64,000 bases of DNA, from the NCBI GenBank assembly GCA_034509735.1, contig JACGWO010000001.1:35839966-35903965 (forward strand), read 5' to 3'. Each line of letters begins with the position of its first letter. Position 1 is the stretch's first letter. The DNA comes from Sesamum alatum. Its lineage: Eukaryota; Streptophyta; Magnoliopsida; Lamiales; Pedaliaceae. The notes beneath the pieces are model-generated. The model did no database searches, was not told where the DNA came from, and saw only the letters and a list, made by a program, of their open reading frames with translations. This document shows positions 44,790-57,479 of the stretch, in pieces. The position numbers and the translations under genes are program-made.

Positions 44790-45413
44790 AGCCGGCCAGC
44801 CGAGCACTGCCGGCAGGGCGGACGCGCGCAGGCATGGGAAGCCTGCGCGCGCGCGCACTGCCGGCCGCGCAGGGGCAGCGCGCAGCCAGGATGGCTGCGC
44901 GCGGGCGTGCGCGCATGGAAGCGCCTCCAGGCGCGCGCGCGCGGGCAGACAAAGGAGTCTGCGCGCGCGCGCCCGGCAGGCACGCCATGCGCGCGCGCGC
45001 GGCAGACAAAGGAGTCTGCGCGCGCGCGCCCGGCAGGCACGCCCATGCGCGCGCGCGCGCAAGGCTGACGGGCGGGGAGCCCGCACGCGGACGGGCACCA
45101 GGCGCGCCGCCAGGCGCGCGCGCACGCAGACGAAGGCATCTGCGCGCGCGCGCCCGGCAGGCACGCCCAGTGCGTGTCTGCGCGCGCGCTCTGCGCACAG
45201 CGCAGGCACACGGCCGCGGCCGGCAAGCCAGCGCGCGCAAGGCAGAGGAGCCTGCGCGCGCGTCGGCCTGCCGATGCGCTAGGCCGTGCAGTGCGCTGCC
45301 GGTAAGGCGCGCGCGCAAGCAGGCAGGGGCCTGCGCGCGCGCGCCCGGCCAGGCAGCGCCTGCGCGCACGGCCGGCCGGCTGCTGCTGGTGGCGGCGGCC
45401 GGCGGCTGCTGCA
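44790..45413 (+). repeat. GC-rich (GC)n block in leader of element G
   Basis: About 620 bp with the longest CGCGCG runs of the window and a 57-bp tandem duplication (GGCAGACAAAGGAGTCTGCG starting at 44,944 and 45,001). Open frames of up to 220 codons in several frames are rich in Ala and Arg only because of composition. Confidence 0.88.
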
Positions 45414-45769
45414 GCTAGGGTTTTTGAAACCCTAGTATTATTTTATTTATTATTTACTTTTCAGTTTTAATTTTGAATTAATTCTGAAAATTCGTTTTTT
45501 GGGTTCAATTTTGCCTAAATTCCTAAAGACATTATTTTAGGAGTAAAATAAATTGGATTTGGAATCCCGGGGTTATTTTACTTAAAATAATGAGGAAAGG
45601 TTTTCCTAAAACGAGAAAAATATTATTACCAATATTTGTGTTTTATTTTTCACACGTTGCGCACATGATCATTTATTTCTGTTTGGGATTATTATGATTG
45701 GAAATCATGAATTATTGGTATATTGTAATTATGTGATTGGATCATGTGATTATGTGTGTTGGATGGAAA

Positions 45770-46194
45770 TGGATGATCACGAGCCCTAGACCGCATGTAT
45801 GGTTTAATTTTCTGTTGGGCCTGTGTGCCTCTTTAACTGCTTTCTCCTTCTCTCTTTCTAGTGCCTTGGAATAATAAGGCTTTCTACCTCCCTCCTTATG
45901 TACTCCCCCCGGGTTTTCGCTGGGGTTTCTATTTTTATTATGTAATGAGAGTAGACTAGGAGTGAGGTTTCCATTATTTTGTAATTGGTGGAGTAGAAGG
46001 AAGGACCACATGGAGAGCCCAGACCGGAGGTCCCATGGCGTTTTCCATGAAGTGAAGAAAGAAGAAAAGAGACCAAGGCCCATCAGCAAGATGATTGGGT
46101 TACTATTATTGTAATAGTATAGGACCAACCCTAGATTGACCATAGATCCACTGCGGGCTCAGTGGATCGCATAGGATTCGGGCTCGTGATCATC
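45770..46194 (+). ncRNA. Candidate structured RNA domain in leader, element G
   Basis: Arms TGGATGATCACGAGCCC (45,770-45,786) and GGGCTCGTGATCATC (46,180-46,194), with one base change at the outer end of the right arm. The internal perfect hairpin GATCCACT/AGTGGATC is at 46,145-46,168. Confidence 0.5.
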
Positions 46195-46469
46195 TAACAG
46201 GGGCGTGCTAGGCTTTAATTTTGCATGTGGTTATTATGATGGATGAATGGCTTTTATTTATCATATAACTGCTATGGATGGATTTTATTTATGCATTATG
46301 GATGAATGTATGGATATATTATGAGATCTCGGTCATTCACTACTCTCACATTGGTTGGACCAATGTTGAAATATTAGACCCTAGATAAAGTGGACATGAA
46401 CTCTAGGAGTTTGTCCATGCCTTCCAATCCATGGCACAGTGAGGAAGCTGTTTTAGGTCAATAGCGTGG

Positions 46470-46563
46470 TCTCACGAGTCGTGGCACATTATTGTACTTA
46501 AAAGAAGCTGCACTGTGTCATGAACGAAAAATGGGCTACTGTTACCTGTCTCACGAGTCGTGG
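46470..46563 (+). promoter_or_regulatory. Paired palindromic motif, element G leader
   Basis: TCTCACGAGTCGTGG at 46,470-46,484 and 46,549-46,563. Confidence 0.55.
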
Positions 46564-46825
46564 GGGTACTAGTGGGTCCATGGCTCGGTCGATTGGGTCG
46601 GGTCTAACGCCCAATTAGCATGATTCGCTTGGAGTCCTCGGGATCATGCAAAAGGGTGAGGCAATAATCTTGGGAATCTCGTGGAACGAGAATGGTATGG
46701 AATGCCCCCCACAGGATCTTTTCCATGCGAATCGTAAAAGCGGGGTATGGGAAAAATCGCTGTGGATCCCAAGCCCACTAGGAAAGGATTTCCCGAAAAT
46801 CACGTTTGAGAGTACCGTGTTTTCG

Positions 46826-46833
46826 TATAAATA
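46826..46833 (+). promoter_or_regulatory. Internal TATA box before gag (element G)
   Basis: TATAAATA in the same context as in A, 111 nt before the gag ATG. Confidence 0.45.
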
Positions 46834-46936
46834 GTGGGAGGATTAAATGACTAAAGACCAAGCATTTAATTATTTCATCAAACCACCGTCTTTATTTTCT
46901 GCTGATCGCGCGTTGTTTTCTAAATGTAGATTTAAA

Positions 46937-49900
46937 ATGTCTAAGAACCCACTATCAACCATTCTTGAGACAAACCAATTCAATGGAACAAATTACAACG
47001 ACTGGTTGCGCAATCTCAGGATAGTCCTAGATTACGAGAACCAAGGCTACGTCATGGACGAGCCTCTCCCTAGGACCTTACTGGAAGGATCCACGCCAGA
47101 AGAACGTGAGACGTTCGAGACTTGGCATAAGGATAACCGGAAGGTCCGTAGCGTCATACTTGCTTCGATGACCAATGAGATTCAGAAGCAATATGAAAGG
47201 CTAGACGATGTCCCTTCCATTATGGCTCGCCTTAAGGATTGCTATGCAGTCCCGGACCGGCATACTAGGTATGTCGCGACCAAGGCGTTCTTTGGAACAA
47301 AAAATGACAGAAGGATCCTCTGTACAAGAGCATGGGGTTAAAATGCTTACCCTAGTGGAAAAGCTCGAGGACCTAAAGGCAGGTCTCGATAACGAAACGT
47401 ACATAGATGTGATCCTTCAGTCACTCCCACCCTCCTTCGACCAATTTATCGTCAACTATAACATGAATACACTTGAGAAGGGCATTCATGAGTTGATCAA
47501 TATGTTGGTGCAATACGAGGCAACGACTAAGAAGTCCACGCCTTCGGTATTGTTTGGAGGTGCTTCAACTTCCAAGACGAAAGGCAAGGGTGCCGGACGT
47601 TGGAAAAGGAAGAAGGGGAAGGGAAAAGCCGTCATAGCAGCTACGAACACTCAGAGTGTTCCCATTGCCAAAGAGGGGAAAGGCAAAGGAAAGGGAAAGG
47701 TTGTCTCCAAGCAACAGTCAAAGGCATATGACATATGTATCAACTGCCGTGAGAAAGGGCATTGGAAGAGAGAGTGCCCCAAACTCTTCTCAAACCAAGG
47801 TATATTTGTGATTGAGGTTAACATGGTCACTAATTCTGCCTCTTGGGTATTGGATACCGGCTGTGGAGCTCACATTTGCAATGATTTGCAGGTGCTGAAA
47901 AGAAGCAGAAAACTAAGTAGCGGGGACATGATCCTGAAGCTTGGAAATGGCAAGGCCATCCCGGCAGAAGCAGTAGAATCCGCCACTTTAGTAATTAGTG
48001 ATACCATTAGCATAGAATTAGAGCAGGTTTATTTTGTACCTAGTATGATTAAGAACATCATTTCCATTCCATTGTTGGACAATAGTGGTTATGAGTTCAG
48101 AATCAATAAAAATTGCTTTTATTTGATGAGGTGTGGAATTGCTCATCTACTTGGTACATTGCACAACGGGCTCTATATCTTGCAACAAACGAATTTCGTT
48201 CTTAACGCTCAACACAAACGGAAATTATATAATAATGGGAACACACGTCTGTGGCACGCTAGGCTAGGTCACATATCCCAAGATAGGATGAAAAGGTTGG
48301 TAGACTCAAAGAACCTAGAGGTTGGGGACTTGAGTGATCTACCAACTTGTGAGTCTTGTCTAAGAGGGAAAATGACCAAGAAGCCCTTTGTAAGGACAAA
48401 GCAGGCTTGCCACAGGTCTGTTGGACTTGGTCCATACAGACGTATGTGGACCACTAAGGACGCAGGCCCGAGGTGGGTTCTCCTACTTCATAACCTTCAC
48501 CGATGATCATTCACGGTACGGTTATGTTTACCTGATAAGGTACAAGTCTGAAGCTCTTGAGAGGTTTAAAGAATTCAGGCTTGAAGTGGAGAACCAGACC
48601 AACTGCAAAATTAAAGTCCTACGGTCAGACCGAGGCGGTGAATACCTTAGTGCCGAATTCCTAGATTATCTAAAAGAAAATGGTATAATATCGGAATGGA
48701 CACCTCCCGGAACACCACAGTTAAATGGCGTCTCTGAAAGGAGGAACCGAACCCTGTTGGACATGGTTCGGTCCATGATGAGTTTTACCAAATTGCCCTT
48801 ATCGTTTTGGGGTTATGCATTAGAAACGGCAGCCAAGTTGTTGAATTTGGCGCCTACCAGTGCATTGACCCAAACGCCATATGAGATATGGCACGGCAAG
48901 CCTGCGTCCTACAACTACTTGAAAGTGTGGGGTAGCCCCGCATACGTCAAGAGGTTAGTGGGAGATAAGCTAGAATCCAGGTCTAGCCTATGCAGGTTCG
49001 TTGGATACCCTAGAGAAACTGCGGGTTATTACTTTTATGACCCTTTGGAACAAAAGGTATTTGTTTCAAGGAACGCAGTATTCTTGGAGCAAGGCTTCCC
49101 GGAGGATATCCAACCTGATGAGCTGATCCTTGAGGAATCAAGTGATGGAACTCAGCCATCAGAAATAGCCGCGGAAACCTCACCAAGAGGATTCAGGATT
49201 AATGCACGGAGGGCTGACCAACCTAGAGAAGTCCAACATGCCAGGCATGAAGGACAACCTCAAGAAAGGCCAGTCCCGGTCCCTGAACCGCCGGCTCCGA
49301 TACAGTCAGCGCCCACAGTCACCACTGACGTTCCCGTCCTCCGTAGGTCCACTAGAGAATCCAGACCTCCAGTGAGATATGGGTTTCTAGGTGCGACCGA
49401 TCTTTTGGATAACGATCCTAAGACGTACGGGGAAGCGATGTCTGACATCGACTCCGGGAAATGGCTTGAGGCCATGAAAACCGAAATGGACTCCATGAGC
49501 GAGAACCAAGTTTGGAGACTTGTAGATCCACCGAAAGGTGTTAAGTCCAGTGGGCTGTAAGTGGGTCTACAAGCGCAAACTCGGGGTTGATGGAGAAGTC
49601 ACAACCTTTAAGGCTAGGCTTGTAGCTAAGAGATACACTCAACGACCCGGGGTCGATTTTGAGGATACCTACTCGCCAGTAGCCATGGGTAAGTCCATTC
49701 GGATCCTGCTTGCCATAGCAGCATGGTATGACTATGAAATATGGCAGATGGACGTGAAAACGGCCTTCCTCAACGGTTTCGTTGAAGAAGAGATCTATAT
49801 GGATCAGCCGGAGGGTTTCACGGTCACTGGAGAAGAACAGAAGGTCTGTCGTCTCCAGAAGTCCATCTATGGCCTCAAACAAGCCTCCCGAAGTTGGAAC

Positions 49901-50992
49901 ATTCGATTTGATGAAGTAATACGGGGTTATGACTTCATCAAAAACGAATCCGACCCTTGTGTATACAAGAAGGTCAGTGGGAGCTCTATAGTGTTCCTAG
50001 TGCTTTACGTGGATGACATTCTGCTCATCGGTAATGACGTCAGAATGTTAGGAAACACAAAAGCATGGTTGTCAACCAAGTTTTCCATGAAGGACTTGGG
50101 TGAAGCCTCCTACATCCTAGGCATCGAGATTGTCAGGGACAGATCTAAAAGGATGTTAGGGCTCACCCAAAACTCGTATATGGAGAAAGTCCTAAAGAGA
50201 TATCGAATGGACAACTCCAAACGAGGATTCCTTCCAATGAGGCACGGGATCAAGTTGTCCAAGAAGCAGTCCCCGCAGACTGATGAGGAACTTGAAATGA
50301 TGAAAGTCATCCCCTATGCTTCTGCCGTAGGTAGCATCCAATATGCGGTCCATTGCACCAGGCCTGACATTGCATACGCTTTGAGCGTGACTAGCAGATA
50401 TCAGTCCTGTGCAGGAGAGGCACATTGGAATGCCGTTAAGGGCATCCTTAAGTACCTTAGGAGGACTAAGGAAATGTTCTTGGTCTATGGCAATGGAGAA
50501 CTAATTCTGGAAGGCTTTAGCGACGCTAGCTTCCAGTCTGATGACGATGATGCCAAGTCTCAATCGGGATATGTATTCAAACTCAACGGAGGAGTAGTGG
50601 CTTGGAAAAGTTCTAAGCAAGCAACCACTGCTGACTCCACCACTGAGGCTGAATACATAGCAGCTTCAGAAGCTGCTAAGGAAGCGGTTTGGATGAGAAA
50701 CTACATCCAAGAGTTGGGTGTGGTGCCTAGCATCGCCGAGCCCGTTGTCATCTTCTGTGATAACAACGGTGCAATAGCGCAAGCAAAGGAACCGAGATCT
50801 CATCACCGTTCCAAACACATTCTTAGACGCTACCATCTTCTTAGAGAAATGGTAGGAAGAGGTGACGTTCGGATGGACCAAGTCAACTCAGCAGACAACA
50901 CAGCAGACCCGCTGACAAAGCCTATGTCGCAGAGTGCTCATACGCAACATCTTGAGAAGATGGGGATTAGGCATATGGGTGATTGGCTTTAA
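46937..50992 (+). pseudogene. Element G gag-pol, three +1 frameshifts
   Basis: Same domain order and motifs as element A: zinc knuckle CINCREKGHWKREC, protease LDTGCGAHIC, integrase HHCC and DD35E, RT YVDD and RNase H, with no nonsense codon. One extra base each near 47,300 (an A run in gag), 48,392 (GTAAGG, before the integrase core) and 49,546 (AAGTCC, start of RT) moves the frame by one each time, so the last segment returns to the frame of the first. Tryptophans mutated to stop in A are intact here. Real mutation or consensus error cannot be told apart. Confidence 0.93.
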
Positions 50993-50993
50993 A

Positions 50994-51008
50994 GGTCAAG
51001 TGGGAGAT
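50994..51008 (+). promoter_or_regulatory. Polypurine tract, element G
   Basis: AAGTGGGAGA directly before the 3' LTR. Confidence 0.88.
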
Positions 51009-52993
51009 TGTTAGAATAGGTGACCATGTAAGCCAACTTTGGCAGGTATATGTAACCTATGTCTAGACAATTATAGGTGTTTGATAAATCATTAATGAAT
51101 AAAGAAGTGAATTTCATTTGGCATTACTTTGTTTGTGTTCACTTATATCTGTTTTCTATATCTGTTTCACTACGCAAACAAACAAAGCCCACGGACTGAG
51201 AATCAATTTCGGGGACTGGGACTACGCTTGGAGGTAGGTCCATGGAATCAGTCCCCGAATCAGTCCGAAATCTCCAAGTCAAGGAATCCCGAAAATGGGT
51301 ACCGGGATTCCATTTGAGACTTGCACTAAGCACCTGCTGTCGTGTTTCATCGACGGGTGACGAGGGTCGTCTAAGCAGTGTTAGTGGGTTAGCATGCTAG
51401 GACGCAGCTGACTGAGGTGACTCGCGGGAACCGTCTTACGGAGGACCTTGAGTATGGTCAGCAAGGTATGACGTGTATTCCCGGTTCCAACGGTACAGGT
51501 CAAGTCCTTTGACTTGAGGAATTGCTGAGTTTACATGTACATCAGGGCTGTATCTTAGGTATGGTGAGAGATTGCCAGAATTCTCTTTGGTAGTCATAAG
51601 CCATGTCTAGTGCAGTTCTGGTGTGCAAAGTGACAGTAGTTTCCAAGAAAGGATCTGTCTCCTGTCAATAGGTTTTGGCAGTTGAGTCTCATGTATACTC
51701 TAGGTCTTGTCCCTAAAACTGTGGCCACAGTGACTGAACAGAAGGGAAGGATTCCCTTGCGGCGTTTAGTGAGGACAGACCGACACTTAGGTCCAAAATG
51801 GGTACCTGCATTTTCCGTGCCCTAGACTCTAAGTAATGAGACCGAAGACAGAAGGACAAGTGTACTGTTAGAGCCTAAATGTTCATCCCTGAATATTTCA
51901 CCTAGTCTCTAGTGCCATGGACCGTTGCTAGATGGCCACCCATGGTAACGGAAGGATTCTAGGAATCCGACCAAGTCTAGCTGAAAGGTGAACCTAAAGA
52001 GTCACACACTATCCACACACATTTAGATATTTAATTAAGAATTAAATATTGGAGTGAAGGAATGATTAAATTGGATTTAATCGGGTCCTTTATTTTTCTT
52101 GGAGAAATAATTCCTTCTATTAGATATAAGGAATTAAATTGATAAATTAGATTTATCAAAGGGATTTATTTAGTGGGCTTAAACAATATTTATATTAATT
52201 TTAGCCTCTTGGAAATATTTAAATAGGTTTTAAATATTCCATTAAATTAAATTAAATCAACGGTTGAGATCAATGGGAGAGATGGATGGCTAGGATTGTT
52301 TTGACTAGGTCAAAACACTACTTTGACTAGGACTTTGACTAGGTCAAAATCCTAGTCAAATTAGAGTTCTTGAAAGAGGAGTTTAAAGAGGATTAAAACT
52401 CCTCTTCTATATAAACCCCTAGCATCCTACAAGTTGAAGGATGATGAAACTCCAACACACACACTACAACACACACACACGGATTCTCTCTCTCTCTCTC
52501 TCGTCCGATTCTCTCCCTCTCCAAGAAATTGTTTCTTGGTTCTTTTTGTTCTTGGAACATTAAGAACTTGATGAATCAATACCATTAATCAATAATGTGT
52601 TATTGATTCATCCACTCCAAATATTATACACTTGTTCGTTGCTAGCACGACGTGCAAGATACGTGGGTGGATCGTGTGTCACGATTTGGAGGGTCTCAAG
52701 AACGAGATCTTGGTGCAAAACGGGGAACAACGCGTGTAGCCGTTGAAGACGAAAACGACAACGGGTAGGTCTCGTTTTAGATTTTCGTCCTCTCTTTAAT
52801 TTCCAACCCTATGGCCTCCATGATTTATTTTGTGTTATTCGTTCATGAGATACACCGAACGCCCGGGAAATTTCAAAGGCACACCCTTTGAAACGTGTTT
52901 TAATTTAAAAGCATGTTTAAATTCCGTTTTAATTTTAATTATACCGCGCTTCCGCACTCGCGCTTTTCCCGGGACGATCCACAATTCCTTTCA
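51009..52993 (+). repeat. 3' LTR of element G
   Basis: 1,985 bp, ends CCTTTCA. Palindrome 51,719-51,730, TTGAC cluster 52,299-52,361, TATATAAA 52,408-52,415. Small differences from the 5' LTR include an AAAC repeat gain near 51,175 and loss of TT in ATCAGTC(TT)CCCG near 51,253. Confidence 0.96.
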
Positions 52994-54991
52994 GGCCATA
53001 GAATTGAAACCGAAAAAAAAACGAAATTAAAGAACCTACCCAGTTGTAGTTTTGTCTTTGTTTCGGCTACATGCATTGTTCCCCATTTTGCACCAAGATC
53101 TCAAAGAAGAGACCCTCTAAATCATCTCACTTGCTACACCGGAAAGCAAACAACCCTTGTGCTAGCAAGAAATTATTTTGGGGAGAAGAGACATCGATAC
53201 ACGCTATGAATTAACGCAATCAATGTCTCTTATGTTCTTAACCTGAATAAATCAAGAAGAACAAAGTAGTATTCTTGGAGAGTGAAATAGTGATGGACGA
53301 AAATTTGAGGGAGAATTGAGAGATGAGAGTTGTAGAGAATACTAGGTGTGAGTGTGTGTTTTTTTGAGTATTTATAGAAGATAGAATTTCCTATTCCTTC
53401 TCAAACTCTTCCAAAGAGACACACTTTGACTAGGATTTTGACCTAGTCAAATCCTAGTCAAATTAGGCTTTGATTAAGTCAAATTAATCATGGCCTTCAT
53501 CTCATCATTCTCTAGATCAAATCTAGTCCATCCATTTTGATGTGCTTTATGGAATGGGCCTATTTAATTCTAAATTAAATATTTCCATGGACTTTATATT
53601 AAATCATATTTAATATACTAAGCCCATTAATTAATTAATGGAAATGACTTATTTAATTCTAAATTAAATAGTCCCATGGACTTTATATTAAATCCTATTT
53701 AATATACCAAGCCCATTAATTAATTCCATAGAATGGGATTATTTAATTCTAAATTAAATAGTCCCATGGACTTCATATTAAATCCTATTTAATATACCAA
53801 GCCCACTAATTAATTAATTCACCCTTTTAATCTAGTTAAAAGGAAAGCCCATGCTTTATAAAATTCATAAATCTAATTTATGAACTCAAGCCCGATTATC
53901 CCAAATAATCCATCGAGGCTTGAATCTCCAAGAAGTATAATTTAATTCCATTAAATTAAACCTTCTCCGGGAATTAATTCCAAATTAATTCCCTTTCATT
54001 TAGTGTAGCGGGTGTGACTCTTTAGGTTCACCTTTCAGCTAGACTTGGACCTATTTCTTATTATTTCATAACCAAAGTAGACCGTTACCATGGGTGGCCA
54101 TCTAGCAACGATCCATGTCACTAGAGACTAGGTGAATTTATGGTGTGAACATTTAGGCTCCGAGTTATACGCAGGTGCGGTCCTACCGACGCTCGATACA
54201 TACGGGTACGGTCCTACTGTCGCCTGTCTCCCGGCCTTTAGTCTAGGGGTCGGTTCCCATCCTTGACTAGGCAACTATGCATAATGCTCGAGATAGACTT
54301 TGTGAGTCTGAACCATCTCCGAGCGCATAGGAGATCTTGCTGTCATATCCTTTGACAGGGGACAGATCCTATCTTGGAATTCACCGTTCTTACATACTCC
54401 GACTGCACTGGACGAGGCTTATGATGACCATGTGATATAATCGGTCAAATTTCACCATATTCAAGATACAGCCTTAGTATGTAGGGGACTGCCGTGATCC
54501 TCAAGTCCGAGGACTAATCCCATACTATCGGAACCAGGAATACGAGTCATACCGACCAAGCTCGAGTAGCTTCCATATGACGATTCCCCCGAGTCACCTC
54601 AGTCGGCCGTTCCCCAGCAGGCCGACCTACTAACACTGCTTAGACGATCCTCGTCACCCGTCGATGAAACACGACAGCAGATGCTTAGTGCAAGTCTCAA
54701 ATGGATTCTCGATGCCCTGTCTTGAGATTCCTTTGACTTGGAGTATATCAGACTGATTTGGCGAAAACTGATTTCATGAACCTACCTCCAAGCGTAGTTC
54801 CAATTTCCCGAAATGTTATTTCAGTCTGTGGGCGTTTGTTGTGACATCGTAACGATGCAAGCAGTAAGTACAACAAACTCATGCCTATGAATCCTTACTA
54901 CATTCATTAACATAATATTACTTGTTCACAGATTGACGAATGGTTCTCAGAACAGCCAATACCATTGACTTTTTGGTCACCTATTCTAACA
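52994..54991 (-). repeat. 5' LTR of element F, outer part
   Basis: Starts with the duplicated GGCCA and completes LTR-3 to CTATTCTAACA. Compared with 34,674-36,917 it lacks about 52 bp near 54,294 that include the CTATGGCCATAG palindrome; the break has ATAG at both ends. TTGAC motifs are at 53,423-53,488. Confidence 0.92.
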
Positions 54992-55773
54992 AGTGGATCG
55001 CATAGGATTTGGGCTCGTGATCATCCAACAGGGGCGTGCTAGGCTTTGATTTTGCATGTGGTTATTATGATGGATGAATGGTGCTTTATTTATCATATAA
55101 CTGTTGTGAATGGATTTACTTACGCATTATGGATGAATGTGGATGTTTTATATTATGAGATCTCGGTTATTTACTACCCTCACATTGGTTGGACCAATGT
55201 TTAAATATTAGGCCCTAGACAAAATGAACATGAACTCTAGGAGTTTGTTCATGCCTTCCAATCCATGGCATAGTGAGGAAGCTGTTTTAGGTCAATAGCG
55301 TGGTCTCACGAGTCGTGGCACGTTCTTGTACTTAAAAGAAGCTGCACTATGTCATGAACGAAAAACAGGCTGCTGTTACCTGTCTCACGAGTCGTGGGGG
55401 TAGCATTGGGTCTGTGGCTCGGTCGATTGGGTTGGGTCTAATGCCCGATTAGCATGATTCGCTTGGAGTCCTCGAGATCATGTGAAAGGGTGAGGCAATA
55501 ATCTTGGGAATCTCGTGGAACGAGAATGGTATGGTATACCTCCCACAGGATCTTTTCCATACGAATCGTAAAAGCGGGGTATGGGAAAAATCGCTGTGGA
55601 TCCCAAGCCCTCTAGGAAAGGATTTTCCGAAAATCACGTTTGAGAGTACCGTGTTTTCGTATAAATAGTGGGAGGATTAAATGACTAAAGTCCAAGCATT
55701 TAATTATTTTTGTCAAACCACCGTCTTTATTTTCTGCTGATCGCGTACTGTTTTTTAAAATGTAGATTTTAAA
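54992..55773 (+). other. Leader of element E, downstream part
   Basis: Resumes after the AGTGG duplication. The right arm of the leader domain, GGGCTCGTGATCATCCA, is at 55,011-55,027. Palindromic motifs are at 55,304-55,318 and 55,383-55,397, and TATAAATA at 55,660-55,667. Confidence 0.8.
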
Positions 55774-57328
55774 ATGTCTAAGAACCTACTTTCAACCGTT
55801 CTTGAGACAAACAAATTCAATGGAACCAATTACAACGACTGGTTGCGCAATCTCAGGATAGTCCCTGATTATGAGAACCAAGGCTACGTCACGGACGAGC
55901 CTCTCCTTAGGACCTTACCGGAAGGATCCACGCCAGAAGAACGTGAGACGTTCGAGACTGGGCATAACGATAATCGAAAGGTCCGTAGCGTCATACTTGC
56001 TTCAATGACGAATGAAATTCAAAAGCAATATGAAAGGCTAGACGATGTCCCTTTCATTATGGCTCGCCTTAAGGATTGCTATGCAGTCCCGGACCGGCAT
56101 ACTAGGTATGTCGCGACCAAAGCATTCTTTGGAACTAAAATAACAGAAGGATCCTCTGTACAAGAGCACGGGGTTAAAATGCTTACCCTGGTGGAAAAGC
56201 TCGAGGACCTAAAGGCAGGTCTCGATAATGAAACGTACATAGATGTGATCCTTCAGTCACCCCCACCCTCCTTCGACCAATTTATCGTCAACTATAACAT
56301 GAACGCACTTGAGAAGGACATTCATGAGTTGATTAATATGTTGGTGCAATACGAGGCAACGACTAAGAAGTCCACGCCTTCAGTATTGTTTGGAGGTGCT
56401 TCGACTTCCAAGACGAAAGGCAAGGGTGCCGGACGTTGGAAAAAGAAGAAAGGGAAGGGAAAGGCCGTCAAAGCAGCTACGAACGCTAAGAGTGTTCCCA
56501 TTGCCAAAGAGGGGAAAGGCAAAGGAAAGGGAAAGGTTGTCTCCAAGGAACAGTCAAAGGCATATGACATATGTATCAACTGCCGTGAGAAAGGGCATTG
56601 GAAGAGAGAGTGCCCCAAACTCTTCTCGAACCAAGGTATTTTTGTGATTGAGGTTAACATGGTCTCTAATTCTGCCTCTTGGGTATTAGATACCGGCTGT
56701 GGAGCTCACATTTGGAATGACTTGCAGGTGCTGAAAAGAAGCAGAAAACTGGGTAGCTGGGACATGATCCTAAAGCTTGGGAATGGCAAGGCCATCTCGG
56801 CAGAAGCAGTAGGATCCGCCACTCTAGTGATTAGTGATAGCATTAGCATAGAATTAGAGCAAGTTTATTTTGTACCTAGTATGATTAAAAACATCATTTC
56901 CATTCCATTGTTGGACAATAGTGGTTATGAGTTTAGAATCAATAAAAGTTGCTTTTATTTGATGAGGTGTGGAATTGCTCATCTGCTTGGTACATTAAAT
57001 AACGGGCTCTATATCTTGCAACAAACGAACTTCGTTCTTAACGCTCAACACAAACGTAAATTAGATAATAACGGGAACGCACGACTGTGGTACGCTAGGC
57101 TAGGTCACATATCCCAGGATAGGATGAAAAAGTTGGCAGACTCAAAGAACCTAGAGGTAGGGGACTTGAGTGAGCTACCAACTTGTGAATCTTGTCTAAG
57201 AGGGAAAATGACCAAGAAGCCCTTTGTAGGACAAAGCAGGCTTGCCACAGGTCTGTTGGACTTGGTCCATACAGACGTATGTGGACCACTAAGGACGCAG
57301 GCCCGAGGTGGGTTCTCCTACTTCATAA
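55774..57328 (+). pseudogene. Element E gag-pol, cut inside integrase
   Basis: Open from the MSKN start through Gag, zinc knuckle, protease (DTGCGAHIW, with the usual Cys changed to Trp), GAG-pre-integrase (the first zinc His, WHARLGH elsewhere, is Tyr here) and the first integrase Asp (VHTDVCGP). It has no stop or frameshift before it breaks off at GGFSYF near 57,328. The frame runs on for about 31 codons into gypsy sequence to 57,423. The rest of integrase, RT, RNase H and the 3' LTR are absent. Confidence 0.9.
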
Positions 57329-57479
57329 GAGGAGTTCTTTGTCATTTGAGGGACTTCTTAAGAGTTCTTCTTATCAAAATATTTTTGGAATTTCGCAAGG
57401 GTTCTTTTTTACTATGTTATTAAATTTTGTTTCTCTATTGCTTATTACGTTAAGTTGCTTCTTTTCAAGCTAAATATCA

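Larger units (their letters stand above)
42593..52993 (+). mobile_element. Copia element G, young and nearly complete
   Basis: Full 10.4-kb LTR-1 element with paired LTRs (42,593-44,574 and 51,009-52,993), PBS, leader, gag-pol 46,937-50,992 and PPT, flanked by the perfect duplication GGCCA (42,588-42,592 and 52,994-52,998). By eye the LTRs differ at roughly 15-20 positions in ~1,985 bp, which indicates a recent insertion. Pol is broken only by three single-base insertions. Confidence 0.96.
34674..54991 (-). mobile_element. Copia element F, non-autonomous, antisense
   Basis: Inserted in the leader of E with perfect target duplication AGTGG (34,669-34,673 and 54,992-54,996). On the minus strand: 5' LTR 54,991-52,999 plus 42,592-42,396 (split by G), PBS 42,394-42,383, leader, decayed gag-pol, PPT, 3' LTR 36,917-34,674. 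Pol shows the same fatal lesions as B. F uses LTR-3. Its two LTRs are similar, with more differences than the B pair. Confidence 0.93.

Noticed and set aside
57329..57423. A novel 31-codon C-terminal extension on the E polyprotein.
   Set aside because: It is a chance read-through from truncated integrase into gypsy DNA, without a recognisable motif.
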